From Prolixibacteraceae bacterium (lineage in GTDB: Bacteria; Bacteroidota; Bacteroidia; Bacteroidales; Prolixibacteraceae), in assembly GCA_019459525.1 (NCBI GenBank), contig JAIBEY010000008.1:25526-89525 (forward strand): a stretch of 64,000 nt of DNA, in the 5' to 3' direction. This document shows, piece after piece, positions 18,272 through 28,107 of the stretch. The position numbers and the translations under genes were made by a program. Position 1 is the stretch's first letter. Each line of letters begins with the position of its first letter. The notes under the pieces are model-generated. The model searched no databases. It had not been told where the DNA came from and was given only the letters and a program-made list of their open reading frames with translations.

Positions 18272-19942
18272 ATGATCAATTTTTTTTCAATATTGAAATA
18301 TTCGGTTGGGTTCTGTGTGCTGATGGAATCTTGTTCTCCACAATCACAAAAATCAGGAACAGTCGAAAAACGCACCTTTATTTCGCAGGTTTGGACTGCC
18401 GATAACGGCGATGGAACCTACAAAAATCCAATTCTGCATGCCGATTATTCAGATCCCGATGTAGTCAGGGTTGGAGATGACTTTTTTATGACTGCTTCCA
18501 GTTTCAACTGCTCTCCGGGTTTACCGATTCTGCATTCCAAAGATTTGGTCAATTGGCAAATCATAAATTATGCCCTGAAACGAAATTTTCCAGATGAGAT
18601 TTTCAGTATTCCGCAACACGGGAAAGGTGTTTGGGCGCCTTGCATCAAGTTTCACAAAGGTGAATTCTACATTTATTGGGGTGATCCTGATTTTGGTATT
18701 TACATGGTGAAAACCAGAGACCCTTTCGCCCAATGGGAAGAACCGGTTCTGGTAATGCCCGGAGAAGGAATTATTGATCCTAGTCCGCTTTGGGACGAAG
18801 ACGGTAAAACTTATCTGATTACCGCCTGGGCTGCAAGTCGTTCGGGAATAAACAGCCTGCTAACGGTTTGGCCAATGAATCAGGAAGGAACAAAGGTTAC
18901 GGGAGAAGGCAAGCATGTGTTCGATGGCCACGATGCCCACAAAACAGTTGAAGGCCCCAAATTCTATAAAAAAGACGGTTACTATTATATTTTTGCCCCT
19001 GCAGGTGGCGTTACGCAAGGTTGGCAACTGGTGTTGCGATCGAAGAATATTTATGGGCCTTATGAAGAAAAAGTCGTTTTGGCACATGGAAATACAAATA
19101 TCAACGGTCCGCATCAGGGAGCCTGGGTTGAAACACAAACCGAAGAGTCGTGGTTTGTACACTTTCAGGACAAAGGCGCTTATGGTCGCATCATTCATTT
19201 GCAGCCCATTAACTGGAAAGAAGGTTGGCCGGTAATGGGCATCGATGAAGACGGTGATGGTTGTGGTGAGCCAGTTTCAAGCTACAAAAAACCGAATGTA
19301 GGTAAAATCTGGCCGGTTAGTTCGCCGCATGAAAGCGATGAATTTAACAGCGATACCCTTGGATTACAGTGGCAATGGGCAGCAAACGAGCGAATCAATT
19401 GGTATGTACTCCTGAGGGGAAAAGGCTATTTGCGTTTATTCGCATATCCTAAAAGCAAAGAAAATGAACCGCTTTGGAATGTTCCAAACCTACTGATGCA
19501 AAAATTTCCGGCGCCAGATTTTACAGCAACTACCAAAGTGAAACTGACGATTGAATGGGATGTCTGGCAAGGCAAACAAGCCGGACTTATCGTAAATGGA
19601 AATGATTACAGTTATCTGGCTATTTCGAAAGATGAAGCTGGTTATAAGGTGGATCAGATCATCTGCAAAAACGCGGATCAAGGTGGTTTGGAGCAAAAAG
19701 TAGCTACCGCCCGTTTGTTAGGAAGCGAAGTTTTTCTTCGGGTCCAGGTTTCTTCTCCGGATGCGCTTTGCCGGTTTTCATACAGCGAAAACGGTACAGA
19801 TTTTACGACAATAGGCGATGTTCATCAGGCAAAAAATGAGTTGTGGATTGGCTCAAAAGTGGGATTGTTCTGCACAGCCGAACCCGGCATCCGCAAAGGC
19901 AGTTATGCCGATTTTGACTGGTTCAGAATTGAAAATAAGTGA
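18272..19942 (+). CDS. GH43-family beta-xylosidase/arabinofuranosidase-type enzyme
   Basis: 556 residues, probably a lipoprotein (LMESC, Cys about 21). The five-bladed propeller shows the three catalytic acids: general base in DYSDPDVVRVGD (about 57-68), pKa modulator in GIIDPSPLWDEDGKTYL (about 167) and general acid in KTVEGPKFYKKDGYYY (about 226). A C-terminal concanavalin-like GH43_C2 domain occupies about 350-556 (HESDEFNSDTLGLQWQW). This two-domain layout is typical of GH43 subfamily 12-like exo-enzymes that release xylose or arabinose. It begins 15 bp after the hydrolase gene. Confidence 0.9.
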   Translation: MINFFSILKYSVGFCVLMESCSPQSQKSGTVEKRTFISQVWTADNGDGTYKNPILHADYSDPDVVRVGDDFFMTASSFNCSPGLPILHSKDLVNWQIINYALKRNFPDEIFSIPQHGKGVWAPCIKFHKGEFYIYWGDPDFGIYMVKTRDPFAQWEEPVLVMPGEGIIDPSPLWDEDGKTYLITAWAASRSGINSLLTVWPMNQEGTKVTGEGKHVFDGHDAHKTVEGPKFYKKDGYYYIFAPAGGVTQGWQLVLRSKNIYGPYEEKVVLAHGNTNINGPHQGAWVETQTEESWFVHFQDKGAYGRIIHLQPINWKEGWPVMGIDEDGDGCGEPVSSYKKPNVGKIWPVSSPHESDEFNSDTLGLQWQWAANERINWYVLLRGKGYLRLFAYPKSKENEPLWNVPNLLMQKFPAPDFTATTKVKLTIEWDVWQGKQAGLIVNGNDYSYLAISKDEAGYKVDQIICKNADQGGLEQKVATARLLGSEVFLRVQVSSPDALCRFSYSENGTDFTTIGDVHQAKNELWIGSKVGLFCTAEPGIRKGSYADFDWFRIENK

Positions 19943-19980
19943 TAATATTCACCTGTTGTGTAGGCAATACCATATAACGT

Positions 19981-21603
19981 ATGCGATTTAAAGTAACACC
20001 TGTTTTTTTTCTGCTAATATTCATGGGTAGTGCCATGCTGTCGGCAGGAGCAGTCTGGCAATGGTCGGTTGAAGTAACTTCATTGGTTACCAGCGAAACA
20101 AATGCACACCCCCGGGCATTCCTTTGGATTCCTGAAAATTGCAAACAGGTGCGGGCGGTTATTGTTGGTCAGCATAATATGTCGGAGGAAAATATTTTTG
20201 AGCACCCACGGTTCCGCAAAACAATGGCTGAACTGGGCATAGCCGAGGTTTGGGTTACACCGGCTATCGACATGGTGTTTGATTTTAATAAAGATGCTGG
20301 TGGAAAATTGGAAGGAATATTGAAAGCACTGGCTGAAGAATCTGGGTACAGTGAATTGGAGTTTGCTCCGGTTATTCCTATTGGTCATTCGGCTTGTGCC
20401 AGTTATCCGTGGAATTTCGCTGCCTGGAATCCTGAAAGAACTTTGGCTGTACTTTCCATTCATGGCGATGCCCCGTTGACCAAGCTCACCGGAAGTGGCC
20501 GACCAAATCCAAACTGGGGAAACCGTACTATCGACGGCGTTCCTGGTTTAATGGTTGAAGGCGAATACGAATGGTGGGAGGACAGGGTTCAGCCTGCGCT
20601 AAATTTTCAACAAAGGTTTCCAAAGTCCACAATCTCATTCTTTTGCGATGCCGGTCGCGGCCATTTCGATGTATCCGATCAGTTGGTTGATTACCTGTCG
20701 CTTTTTCTGAAAAAGGCAGTTCAATACCGGATGCCAATGGAAAGCCCGATTGATCGACCTGTTAAACTTATTCCTGTTGATCCTGAAAAAGGTTGGCTGA
20801 AAGAGCGATGGAAAAAAGATGAAAAACCGTCGGTGTCTGAAGCTCGATACAATGAATATAAAGGCGATAGAAAAGCTGCATTCTGGTACTTCGACAAGGA
20901 AATGGCCGAAACTACCGAGAAATTTTATGCGCAGGTTCGTGGTAAGGAAGAGCAGTACCTCGGGTTTAGTCAGAATAGGCAACTTCTGCCGTTTAATCAA
21001 AAACAACATGCACGGATTATTGGCAAGTTTGAACCGGGAGCCGAGGGACTGACTTTTCATCTTCGCGCTGAATTCACAGATACTTTACGCTCGGTTCTAT
21101 CAGCCAATCATGGAAAAGGGAAACCAGCTATTAGCCGGATATGCGGCCCCGTTGAAAAGCTGAACGACACCACTTTTTCGGTTCGCTTTTATCGTATGGG
21201 AATGAACAACGAACGTCGCACCGGCGAAATCTGGCTGTTGGCAAGTCATCCGGGGGATAAAAAATATAAAAGTTCGGTTCAGCAATTCACCATGCGAATT
21301 CCGCTTTGTAACAACGAGGGAATCGATCAGCAAATCACGTTCGGATCACTTCCGAATATAAAACAAGGAACAAAATCGGTTACGATATCGGCTTCGTCCA
21401 ATAGCGGAATGCCGGTTTATTTCTACGTTCAGGAAGGATCTGCCGAAGTGAAAAATGGGAAACTGAAATTTACCAAAATCCCTCCGCGAAGCAAATTTCC
21501 GGTAAAAGTAACAGTAGTGGCTTGGCAGTACGGACGAGCAGTTGAACCGAAAGTCAAAACAGCGGAACCGGTTGTGCAGAGTTTTTGGATCGAAAAGAAA
21601 TAA
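19981..21603 (+). CDS. Alpha/beta-hydrolase, putative carbohydrate esterase
   Basis: 540 residues, signal peptide about 1-23. The first 250 residues form an alpha/beta-hydrolase: VRAVIVGQHNMSEENI, nucleophile elbow GHSACASYPW (Ser about 136) and terminal His in GRGHFDVSDQ (about 226). A second domain of about 290 residues without clear family features follows and ends in beta-rich sequence (about 440-540), probably carbohydrate-binding or structural. Being the last gene of locus 1 it may remove acetyl or other ester groups from the polymer; the substrate is unknown. The 187-bp gap after it holds nothing recognisable. Confidence 0.75.
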   Translation: MRFKVTPVFFLLIFMGSAMLSAGAVWQWSVEVTSLVTSETNAHPRAFLWIPENCKQVRAVIVGQHNMSEENIFEHPRFRKTMAELGIAEVWVTPAIDMVFDFNKDAGGKLEGILKALAEESGYSELEFAPVIPIGHSACASYPWNFAAWNPERTLAVLSIHGDAPLTKLTGSGRPNPNWGNRTIDGVPGLMVEGEYEWWEDRVQPALNFQQRFPKSTISFFCDAGRGHFDVSDQLVDYLSLFLKKAVQYRMPMESPIDRPVKLIPVDPEKGWLKERWKKDEKPSVSEARYNEYKGDRKAAFWYFDKEMAETTEKFYAQVRGKEEQYLGFSQNRQLLPFNQKQHARIIGKFEPGAEGLTFHLRAEFTDTLRSVLSANHGKGKPAISRICGPVEKLNDTTFSVRFYRMGMNNERRTGEIWLLASHPGDKKYKSSVQQFTMRIPLCNNEGIDQQITFGSLPNIKQGTKSVTISASSNSGMPVYFYVQEGSAEVKNGKLKFTKIPPRSKFPVKVTVVAWQYGRAVEPKVKTAEPVVQSFWIEKK

Positions 21604-21790
21604 GTAATGGTCAAACCATAATGTCGTATTTTAAACTCGCTCACCCCAGGCCCAAAGAGTCGGACTTCCGAGGCCATCTCAAATGAGTTCAGCAATTGAT
21701 ACCCATGCCCAATTTATCCAAAATCAGCGAGTAGAAACCCTGTTTAATAAATTTTCGTGGCACCAGATTTAAAAACTTTTTCGGCAGACT

Positions 21791-24331
21791 TTACTTCACA
21801 TTCTTCAAATATTTTGCTGCAATTTTAATTAGTTCCGGATAAAGGGTGCTATAATCTTCGCCCTGTAACTTCTTATACCTGAGAATATAACTGTTGTAGT
21901 GTTTTTTCGCAGAAGATTCATCTCCTAAGCGCAAATAGGAATTGATAATATAATAAAATGCACATTCGTTTAATTCGTCAACACTATAAAGCACCGATCC
22001 CATTGCAATTGTTTTGGCATATTCGTTTTTCGAAAAATAGTGATTCAAAACATCTGGTACGAGAATCAATATCTGATCTGCTAAATCCCGTTTATACACA
22101 TCGAAATATTCATTGTCGCCTGATTGCAGAAATTCACCCCTTGAAGTTATCTCAATGAATTGTTCGTTGTTATGTTCATCTATTTCAGAAGAAATTGATG
22201 GATATAAAGATCTTAAATGGAAGTAATCACAATAAAACGAATCATTTATTTGAAACCTGAAGTGTTGATTTTCAAGTATAAGTTCAATTCCATCGATATC
22301 ACTTAAAATGGTACGTAATTTATTAATGGTTACGCCCTTCAGGTTTTTCGCATTTTTAGCTGGTTTATCGGGCCACATCAGACTATAAATTTCTTCTGAA
22401 CTAATGCCAGCTTCACCTTTATTGCTGCGAAGAAGAATCAGCAAAAAAAGTTGTTTTATTTGCGGGCTGAAAAGATGGGTGCTAATTTGCCCGCTTCGGT
22501 TAAAAACAGTGAATAATCCAAAGATATACACCGCATTCTTTTTGGGTTGCAAAGTATGTTCTGATCGTTTTTCCTGATTTCCAACAATGGTCTGGCGATC
22601 TTTAAGTAAACGTTTTTTTCTTGAAATTGACATCCAAAATAAAACGACAGCTAAAAAACCAACAATAAATAAAATTCCTATCCCCCAATAAATTAGTTTT
22701 TTATTGTTTCGAGGATTTACATATAATTCATCAGTTGAAATCGGAGGATTATCAATGGAATATATGCTCAGCTTCGAATTTCCTTTGCTCACTTCATGTA
22801 TTACACAATAGAGTTCTTTTGTACTGGAATTTAAATACAAATTGGCATTGGTCTGAATTTCTTCCGAAATAATTGGAATCGAATCGCCCAGAATTGTGTG
22901 TTCGCCTGTTTTGATGTCGTATTTATAAAGCTTAATGAAAGTTTTAGGGATGTATTCAGGATAACAAAGCGCATAAAAAGAAGAATTGTCGCCGGAAATG
23001 ACTAAGCTTCTGGCTGAAACCAATTTTTCATCACCCCGGTTTACCTCCCATAGTTTCGTGATTTTTCTATTTTGCAAGTCAACAGAATAGCAGTCGAAAT
23101 AGTATGTTTTCCCGATGCTTTGATCTCCGGTTTTGTTACCAACGCCTCCAAATAGTAACAATTTATTATTTTGTATTCCCATTCCGGCGAAAAAACGGGG
23201 GGTGATTACATCTCCGGTGAAATCTAATTTATTCCATGAGTTTTCAGCAAGGTTGTACTTGTAAAAAGTGTTGGACAGGCGGTTATTCCCAAATCCGCCA
23301 AAGATAAGTAGCTGCTGGTTTAGCGGATTAAAATAAGCATTGTGATGATGTAATTGTTGATCCAGTCTCAAATCGCTATTGTTTTCCCAGGTATAGCTTG
23401 ACAGGTCTAATGATGCAATTGTTGGACATTCGTCGGGCGTATTATTTACCTCGTAAACAAATAGCTTTCCATGAGAAAAAAAACTTGTTCCCAGCCTTAT
23501 TGGTACAGGTAGTTTATTGGTATAAGCCTTCTTTTCAAAAGTATTTTTTACGATGTCATAAGAAGCGAGTGAATCTTTCCCGATAATCCGAATTTTCATC
23601 TCTGTACTGTCGTAATTGACCGCGAAAACTTCATTGGCCGAATATGTAAAACGTTGCCTCCAGTGGTATGAATCATTGATTAACCAAACTGGATTTTCAA
23701 CCAGACCAATTGCATTTCCTTGTTGGTCATGAACCTCATTCCCGGTGTATTCTTTGAATTTGAAATCGAATTTTTCTTTTGAATTACTAACCGTTAGATT
23801 TCGAATTGCAAAAGAAGGAACATCTATTATGTTCCCATTTTTTCCGAAAAATATTTGAGCGTGGATCAAATCGTTTAAGTCGAACCTTTTTACCTCATAT
23901 TTATCGGTACCTAAAGCCATTTCGATACGATTTTCTTTTAGGTTGAACGACAGTCCTACCTTAATCCATTTTCCCTTGCCAAGTAGCGACGATTGAATCG
24001 GTATTGTTAACAGGTTTTCCTCTCCTTTGAGGTTTAACTTTAAGTGAGAAAACTTTGAATCAGCTTTTATATAGGCCAGAGAATAATCTTTATTGGAATC
24101 TTCGGCATCAACAACGCAGATAAATCCAAATGAATTGGGATCAAGAATAGATAATTCGAATGAAATAATAAGTTCGGTTTGAATTTTTGGTACTCGTTCG
24201 GCAAAAACCGTATATGAAGTTCTGCTTTCTATATGACTTTGTTCTGTTGACCGGAATCCAAGACCTTGAGAAATTGCATGACCTGATATGGATGCCAATA
24301 CAACGCAAAGCAAAAATTGGATAATTTTCAT
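21791..24331 (-). CDS. Kelch-propeller/SARP-type membrane one-component regulator
   Basis: 846 residues with a signal peptide (about 1-22), a LamG-like beta domain (about 40-200), and Kelch/galactose-oxidase-like propeller repeats (about 210-520; LLIFGGFGNNRLSNTFYKYN, LLLFGGVGNKTGDQ). One membrane helix (about 548-570) leads to a cytoplasmic part: a winged-helix domain (about 597-700; IKQLFLLILLRSNKGEAGIS, IYSLMWPDKPAKNAKN) and a TPR-like BTAD region (about 710-846). Winged helix plus BTAD is the SARP arrangement. It should bind ligand outside the inner membrane and DNA inside, with no phosphorelay. It diverges from the second susC, its probable target. Leader copy 3 lies directly upstream. 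Confidence 0.85.
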   Translation of the reverse strand: MKIIQFLLCVVLASISGHAISQGLGFRSTEQSHIESRTSYTVFAERVPKIQTELIISFELSILDPNSFGFICVVDAEDSNKDYSLAYIKADSKFSHLKLNLKGEENLLTIPIQSSLLGKGKWIKVGLSFNLKENRIEMALGTDKYEVKRFDLNDLIHAQIFFGKNGNIIDVPSFAIRNLTVSNSKEKFDFKFKEYTGNEVHDQQGNAIGLVENPVWLINDSYHWRQRFTYSANEVFAVNYDSTEMKIRIIGKDSLASYDIVKNTFEKKAYTNKLPVPIRLGTSFFSHGKLFVYEVNNTPDECPTIASLDLSSYTWENNSDLRLDQQLHHHNAYFNPLNQQLLIFGGFGNNRLSNTFYKYNLAENSWNKLDFTGDVITPRFFAGMGIQNNKLLLFGGVGNKTGDQSIGKTYYFDCYSVDLQNRKITKLWEVNRGDEKLVSARSLVISGDNSSFYALCYPEYIPKTFIKLYKYDIKTGEHTILGDSIPIISEEIQTNANLYLNSSTKELYCVIHEVSKGNSKLSIYSIDNPPISTDELYVNPRNNKKLIYWGIGILFIVGFLAVVLFWMSISRKKRLLKDRQTIVGNQEKRSEHTLQPKKNAVYIFGLFTVFNRSGQISTHLFSPQIKQLFLLILLRSNKGEAGISSEEIYSLMWPDKPAKNAKNLKGVTINKLRTILSDIDGIELILENQHFRFQINDSFYCDYFHLRSLYPSISSEIDEHNNEQFIEITSRGEFLQSGDNEYFDVYKRDLADQILILVPDVLNHYFSKNEYAKTIAMGSVLYSVDELNECAFYYIINSYLRLGDESSAKKHYNSYILRYKKLQGEDYSTLYPELIKIAAKYLKNVK

Positions 24332-24360
24332 AAACTCTTTTAATCTGTATTTTTTGCCAC

Positions 24361-24428
24361 ATGGAACTCGCCATTCGCCAGCTTGCTGATCTTCGGTGTG
24401 CTGGAAGTTTGGTCATGGCTCGTTTCAC
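24361..24428 (-). repeat. CGAG-paired leader element, copy 3
   Basis: On the minus strand the arms are GTGAAACGAGCCAT (24428-24415) and ATGGCGAGTTCCAT (24374-24361), the latter identical to copies 1 and 2 and again 29 nt before a start codon (24331). The centre is 40 nt and unrelated to the other copies. The rest of the 24332-24732 gap is AT-rich and should hold the two divergent promoters; a -7-like TACTATTGC lies at about 24655-24663 for susC. No gene is seen there. Confidence 0.75.
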
Positions 24429-24732
24429 CTTTCGTAAATCTGATTTTCAAACTTATAAATATAGATAATTAATCAAAGTACAGCAGAACCTCAGAATAAA
24501 AATCAGAACCACTTAAAATTTAGCCATTCTTGTTCTCCGAAAGTTGTATTTGTAATTCGTTTAACTATAGTGTTTTATGTTTTTATTAGTGTTTTTTTTA
24601 TAAAATTAACCGCTTATTAATTCTTCATTAATGCCGGTGTTAATCGCACAAAACTACTATTGCCCGAAATTTCATTGCGTAGAGTTCTATTTATGAAATT
24701 ACAGGTCTGTACCCGAATACAGATCGAACCTA

Positions 24733-27700
24733 ATGTTAAACAAACTATACAAATTCATGAAAAAAAACAATTTAAGTCGTTCTTTCCGAAGAATGATGGT
24801 GAAGTATTTTATTGTTTTCAAGGCAATTTGGATTATTTGCATTGTCTTAGTTACACATTTGAATGTTGCCGGAGCTGATTCCCAGTTTTTTGGCAAAGAG
24901 TTTCCAAGCTCCTCTTCAGGAGGAAAGAATAACCCAACTCAATTGGAGTTACTCGACTCAAAGGTGTCCGATAGAACGATCACTACCCAAACAGAAGAAG
25001 TTGCTCTGACTCTGCAAAATCTTGTAAAAGGAACTGTTGTTGACAAAAACGGAAGTCCGCTTCCCGGAACTACAGTAACAATTCAAGGAGTGTCGGGGGG
25101 GGCAATTACCGATTCTGATGGAAATTTCTCAATTAAGGCAAGCGTTGGCGACAAGATTGTAGTCTCATTTGTAGGTATGCAGTCGCAGGTTGTAACCTAT
25201 ACCGGACAACGTGACTTAAAGATTACCCTGCTCGAACAGGTTGACGAGCTCGAAGAAGTTTCGGTTGTTGCTTTTGGAAAGCAAAAGAAGGAAAGCGTGA
25301 TTGCTGCCATTTCTACGGTGAGGCCAGCAGATTTGAAAATTCCGGCCAGCAACCTAACCTCCGCATTGGCCGGACGTATTCCCGGAATAATTTCCTATCA
25401 GCGTAGTGGCGAACCAGGTAAAGATAATGCTGAGTTTTTTGTTCGTGGGGTAACAACGTTTGGGTATAAGAAGTCTCCATTGATTTTGATCGATGGAATT
25501 GAATTATCAACTACGGATCTTGCCCGTTTACAGCCCGACGATATCGCTAGTTTCTCTATAATGAAAGATGCTACTGCAACTGCCTTGTATGGCGCTCGTG
25601 GGGCAAACGGAGTTATATTAGTTACGACGAAAGAAGGAAAGGAGGGTGCCGCATCGTTAAATATTCGGTACGAAAAATCAGCATCATTACCTACCCGTAT
25701 GCTGGATATTGCTGATCCGGTAACTTATATGAAGATGCACAACGAAGCAATTTTAACCAGAGATCCACTTGGTGGACGGGCTTACTCCTTAGAGAAAATA
25801 AGAATGACAGAGCAGACAGGCAGGAATACATTTGCTTATCCGGCGGTTAACTGGTTTGATGAGATGTTTGCCACACAAGCAATAAACGACAGGCTCAATT
25901 TCAACCTGAGCGGTGGAGGTAAAATCGCACGGTATTATCTGGCAACTACTATAAATACCGACAATGGAATTCTTAAAGTTGACAAACGAAACAACTTTAA
26001 TAACAACGTAAAGCTTAATCGGTTATCGTTGCGTTCGAATGTGAACATTAATGTAACCAAGAGTACTGAGATTATCGTTCGGTTCAATGGCAACTTTGAT
26101 GACTACAACGGACCGCTTGACGGAGGAGAAACCTTATTTCGGAAAGCTTTGCAGACGAATCCTGTTCTATATCCAAAATATTTTGAACCGGATGCAGCAA
26201 ATGAATTCTCGCAACATATTCTTTTTGGTAATGCCGGTCAATATGGTGATTATCTTAATCCTTATGCCGATATGGTAAAAGGCTATAAAGACGAAAGTCG
26301 AAGTAATATTCTTGCAGTTATCGAATTAAAACAAGACCTGAGTTTTATTACAAAAGGTTTATCCATGCGTGGGTTGGGAAACACTACCAGAGAATCTTTC
26401 TTTAATGTGAACCGGTCGTATTCGCCATTCTACTATTCTCTTTCGAGTTACGATGCAGGTATTGATAAATATTCCTTATTTGAACTTAATCCGAGTGGAG
26501 GAACTGAATACCTGCAGTATAACGAGGGGAACAAAACAATTACAACTTCATTTTACTTTGAGGGAGCAATGAATTACAACCGTACATTTAATGAAAAACA
26601 TACGGTTACAGGTATGCTTGTAGGAATTATGCGCGAAATGAAGCTTGCGAATGCCGGTAGTTTGCAGAAATCGCTTCCATACCGGAATATTGGACTCTCA
26701 GGTCGTTTTACTTATGCTTACGATAGCCGCTATTTTGTAGAAGCAAACTTTGGGTATAATGGATCAGAAAGATTTGCAGCAAAGGAACGTTTTGGTTTAT
26801 TCCCTTCGATGGGGATTGGCTGGATTGCATCAAACGAAAAGTTTTGGTTACCCATGAGCAAAGTTGTCAATAAACTAAAGTTTAAAGCTACTCACGGGCT
26901 GGTTGGTAACGATGCTATTGGAAGCGAAGACGATCGCTTCTTCTATATTTCGCAGGTAAACATGAATAACGGTGGTCTTGGAACAACTTTTGGACAAAAC
27001 TATCTCAACGGTATTTCGGGAATAAGTATCGATAGGTACAGTAACAATCAGATTTCGTGGGAAAAAGCCCGAATGACTGATCTTGGGATTGAAATGGGCC
27101 TATTTAATAAGTTTGAAATCCAAGCGGATTACTTCTATGAATATCGTTCGAATATTCTTATGGATCGCTCACAGGTTCCGAGTTCAATGGGATTGCAGGT
27201 TCCTCTAAAAGCAAATATTGGAGAGGCTTCGTCAAGAGGTTTTGAGGCATCTGTTGATTTCAACCACAGCTTTTCAAATGGACTTTGGGTGATGGCTCGT
27301 GGTAATGTGACTTACGCAACCAGTAAATTTGAGGTTTACGAAGAACTTAATTACGTTGGGGCAGGTTTGCCTTGGAAATCCAGATTAGGCAACTCGCTAA
27401 ATCAACAGTATGGATACATTGCCGAACGACTTTTTGTTGATGAGGCTGATATTGCTAACTCTCCTCTTCAAACTTTTGGAAAGTATATGGCTGGTGATAT
27501 CAAATACAAGGACATCAATGAGGATGGACGTATTGATGAAAATGATATTGTGCCTATCGGCTATCCTACTGATCCTGAAGTGATATATGGTTTTGGTTCT
27601 TCGGCCGGATACAAAGGGTTCGACTTCTCTTTCTTCTTTCAGGGTTCGGCCCGGTCTTCTTTCTTTATTGATACATATAAGACCGCACCTTTTATTGACA

Positions 27701-28098
27701 TTAACGATGATTCTCAAGGTGATGATTGGAACAATAAAATTGGAAATAATGCTTTGTTGACAGTATGGGCAAATGATCATTGGTCGGAAGATAACCGAAA
27801 TTTATACGCTGCATGGCCACGTTTTTCAGACCAGGTTATAGAAAATAACCGCCAAACAAGTACATGGTTTATGCGCGATGGTGCTTTTTTAAGACTAAAG
27901 TCTGTTGAAATCGGATACACTATCCCCCAAGATACCTTCGTGAAAAAAGTTGGAATTTCCTCGATGAGGTTCTATCTGAGCGGTACTAACTTGCTTACAA
28001 TAAGTAAATTCAAGCTGTGGGATGTTGAGATGGGTGGAAATGGTTTAGGTTACCCAATTCAAAAAGTGTTCAACCTTGGCGTAAATGTAAACTTCTAA
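24733..28098 (+). CDS. SusC-like TonB-dependent transporter (second locus)
   Basis: 1121 residues. An ATG at 24757 (MKKNNLSRSFRRMM) is an equally good start. A long N-terminal segment with one hydrophobic stretch (IVFKAIWIICIVLVTHLNVA) precedes the carboxypeptidase-regulatory-like domain (about 95-175; KGTVVDKNGSPLPGTTVTIQ). The plug (VSVVAFGKQKKESVIAAIST; SPLILIDG; ATALYGARGANGVILVTTK) and a barrel ending VFNLGVNVNF follow. The stretch of about 40 residues between the hydrophobic segment and that domain is longer than usual. It pairs with the SusD 9 bp downstream and should import glycan fragments prepared by the GH92 and other exported enzymes. Confidence 0.95.
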   Translation: MLNKLYKFMKKNNLSRSFRRMMVKYFIVFKAIWIICIVLVTHLNVAGADSQFFGKEFPSSSSGGKNNPTQLELLDSKVSDRTITTQTEEVALTLQNLVKGTVVDKNGSPLPGTTVTIQGVSGGAITDSDGNFSIKASVGDKIVVSFVGMQSQVVTYTGQRDLKITLLEQVDELEEVSVVAFGKQKKESVIAAISTVRPADLKIPASNLTSALAGRIPGIISYQRSGEPGKDNAEFFVRGVTTFGYKKSPLILIDGIELSTTDLARLQPDDIASFSIMKDATATALYGARGANGVILVTTKEGKEGAASLNIRYEKSASLPTRMLDIADPVTYMKMHNEAILTRDPLGGRAYSLEKIRMTEQTGRNTFAYPAVNWFDEMFATQAINDRLNFNLSGGGKIARYYLATTINTDNGILKVDKRNNFNNNVKLNRLSLRSNVNINVTKSTEIIVRFNGNFDDYNGPLDGGETLFRKALQTNPVLYPKYFEPDAANEFSQHILFGNAGQYGDYLNPYADMVKGYKDESRSNILAVIELKQDLSFITKGLSMRGLGNTTRESFFNVNRSYSPFYYSLSSYDAGIDKYSLFELNPSGGTEYLQYNEGNKTITTSFYFEGAMNYNRTFNEKHTVTGMLVGIMREMKLANAGSLQKSLPYRNIGLSGRFTYAYDSRYFVEANFGYNGSERFAAKERFGLFPSMGIGWIASNEKFWLPMSKVVNKLKFKATHGLVGNDAIGSEDDRFFYISQVNMNNGGLGTTFGQNYLNGISGISIDRYSNNQISWEKARMTDLGIEMGLFNKFEIQADYFYEYRSNILMDRSQVPSSMGLQVPLKANIGEASSRGFEASVDFNHSFSNGLWVMARGNVTYATSKFEVYEELNYVGAGLPWKSRLGNSLNQQYGYIAERLFVDEADIANSPLQTFGKYMAGDIKYKDINEDGRIDENDIVPIGYPTDPEVIYGFGSSAGYKGFDFSFFFQGSARSSFFIDTYKTAPFIDINDDSQGDDWNNKIGNNALLTVWANDHWSEDNRNLYAAWPRFSDQVIENNRQTSTWFMRDGAFLRLKSVEIGYTIPQDTFVKKVGISSMRFYLSGTNLLTISKFKLWDVEMGGNGLGYPIQKVFNLGVNVNF

Positions 28099-28107
28099 AA
28101 TAAAGTT

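Noticed and set aside
24141-24428. Minus-strand frame of 95 codons starting at the leader element
   Set aside because: It starts with GTG in the repeat arm and runs over the true regulator start in another register; the other copies of the repeat do not keep this frame.
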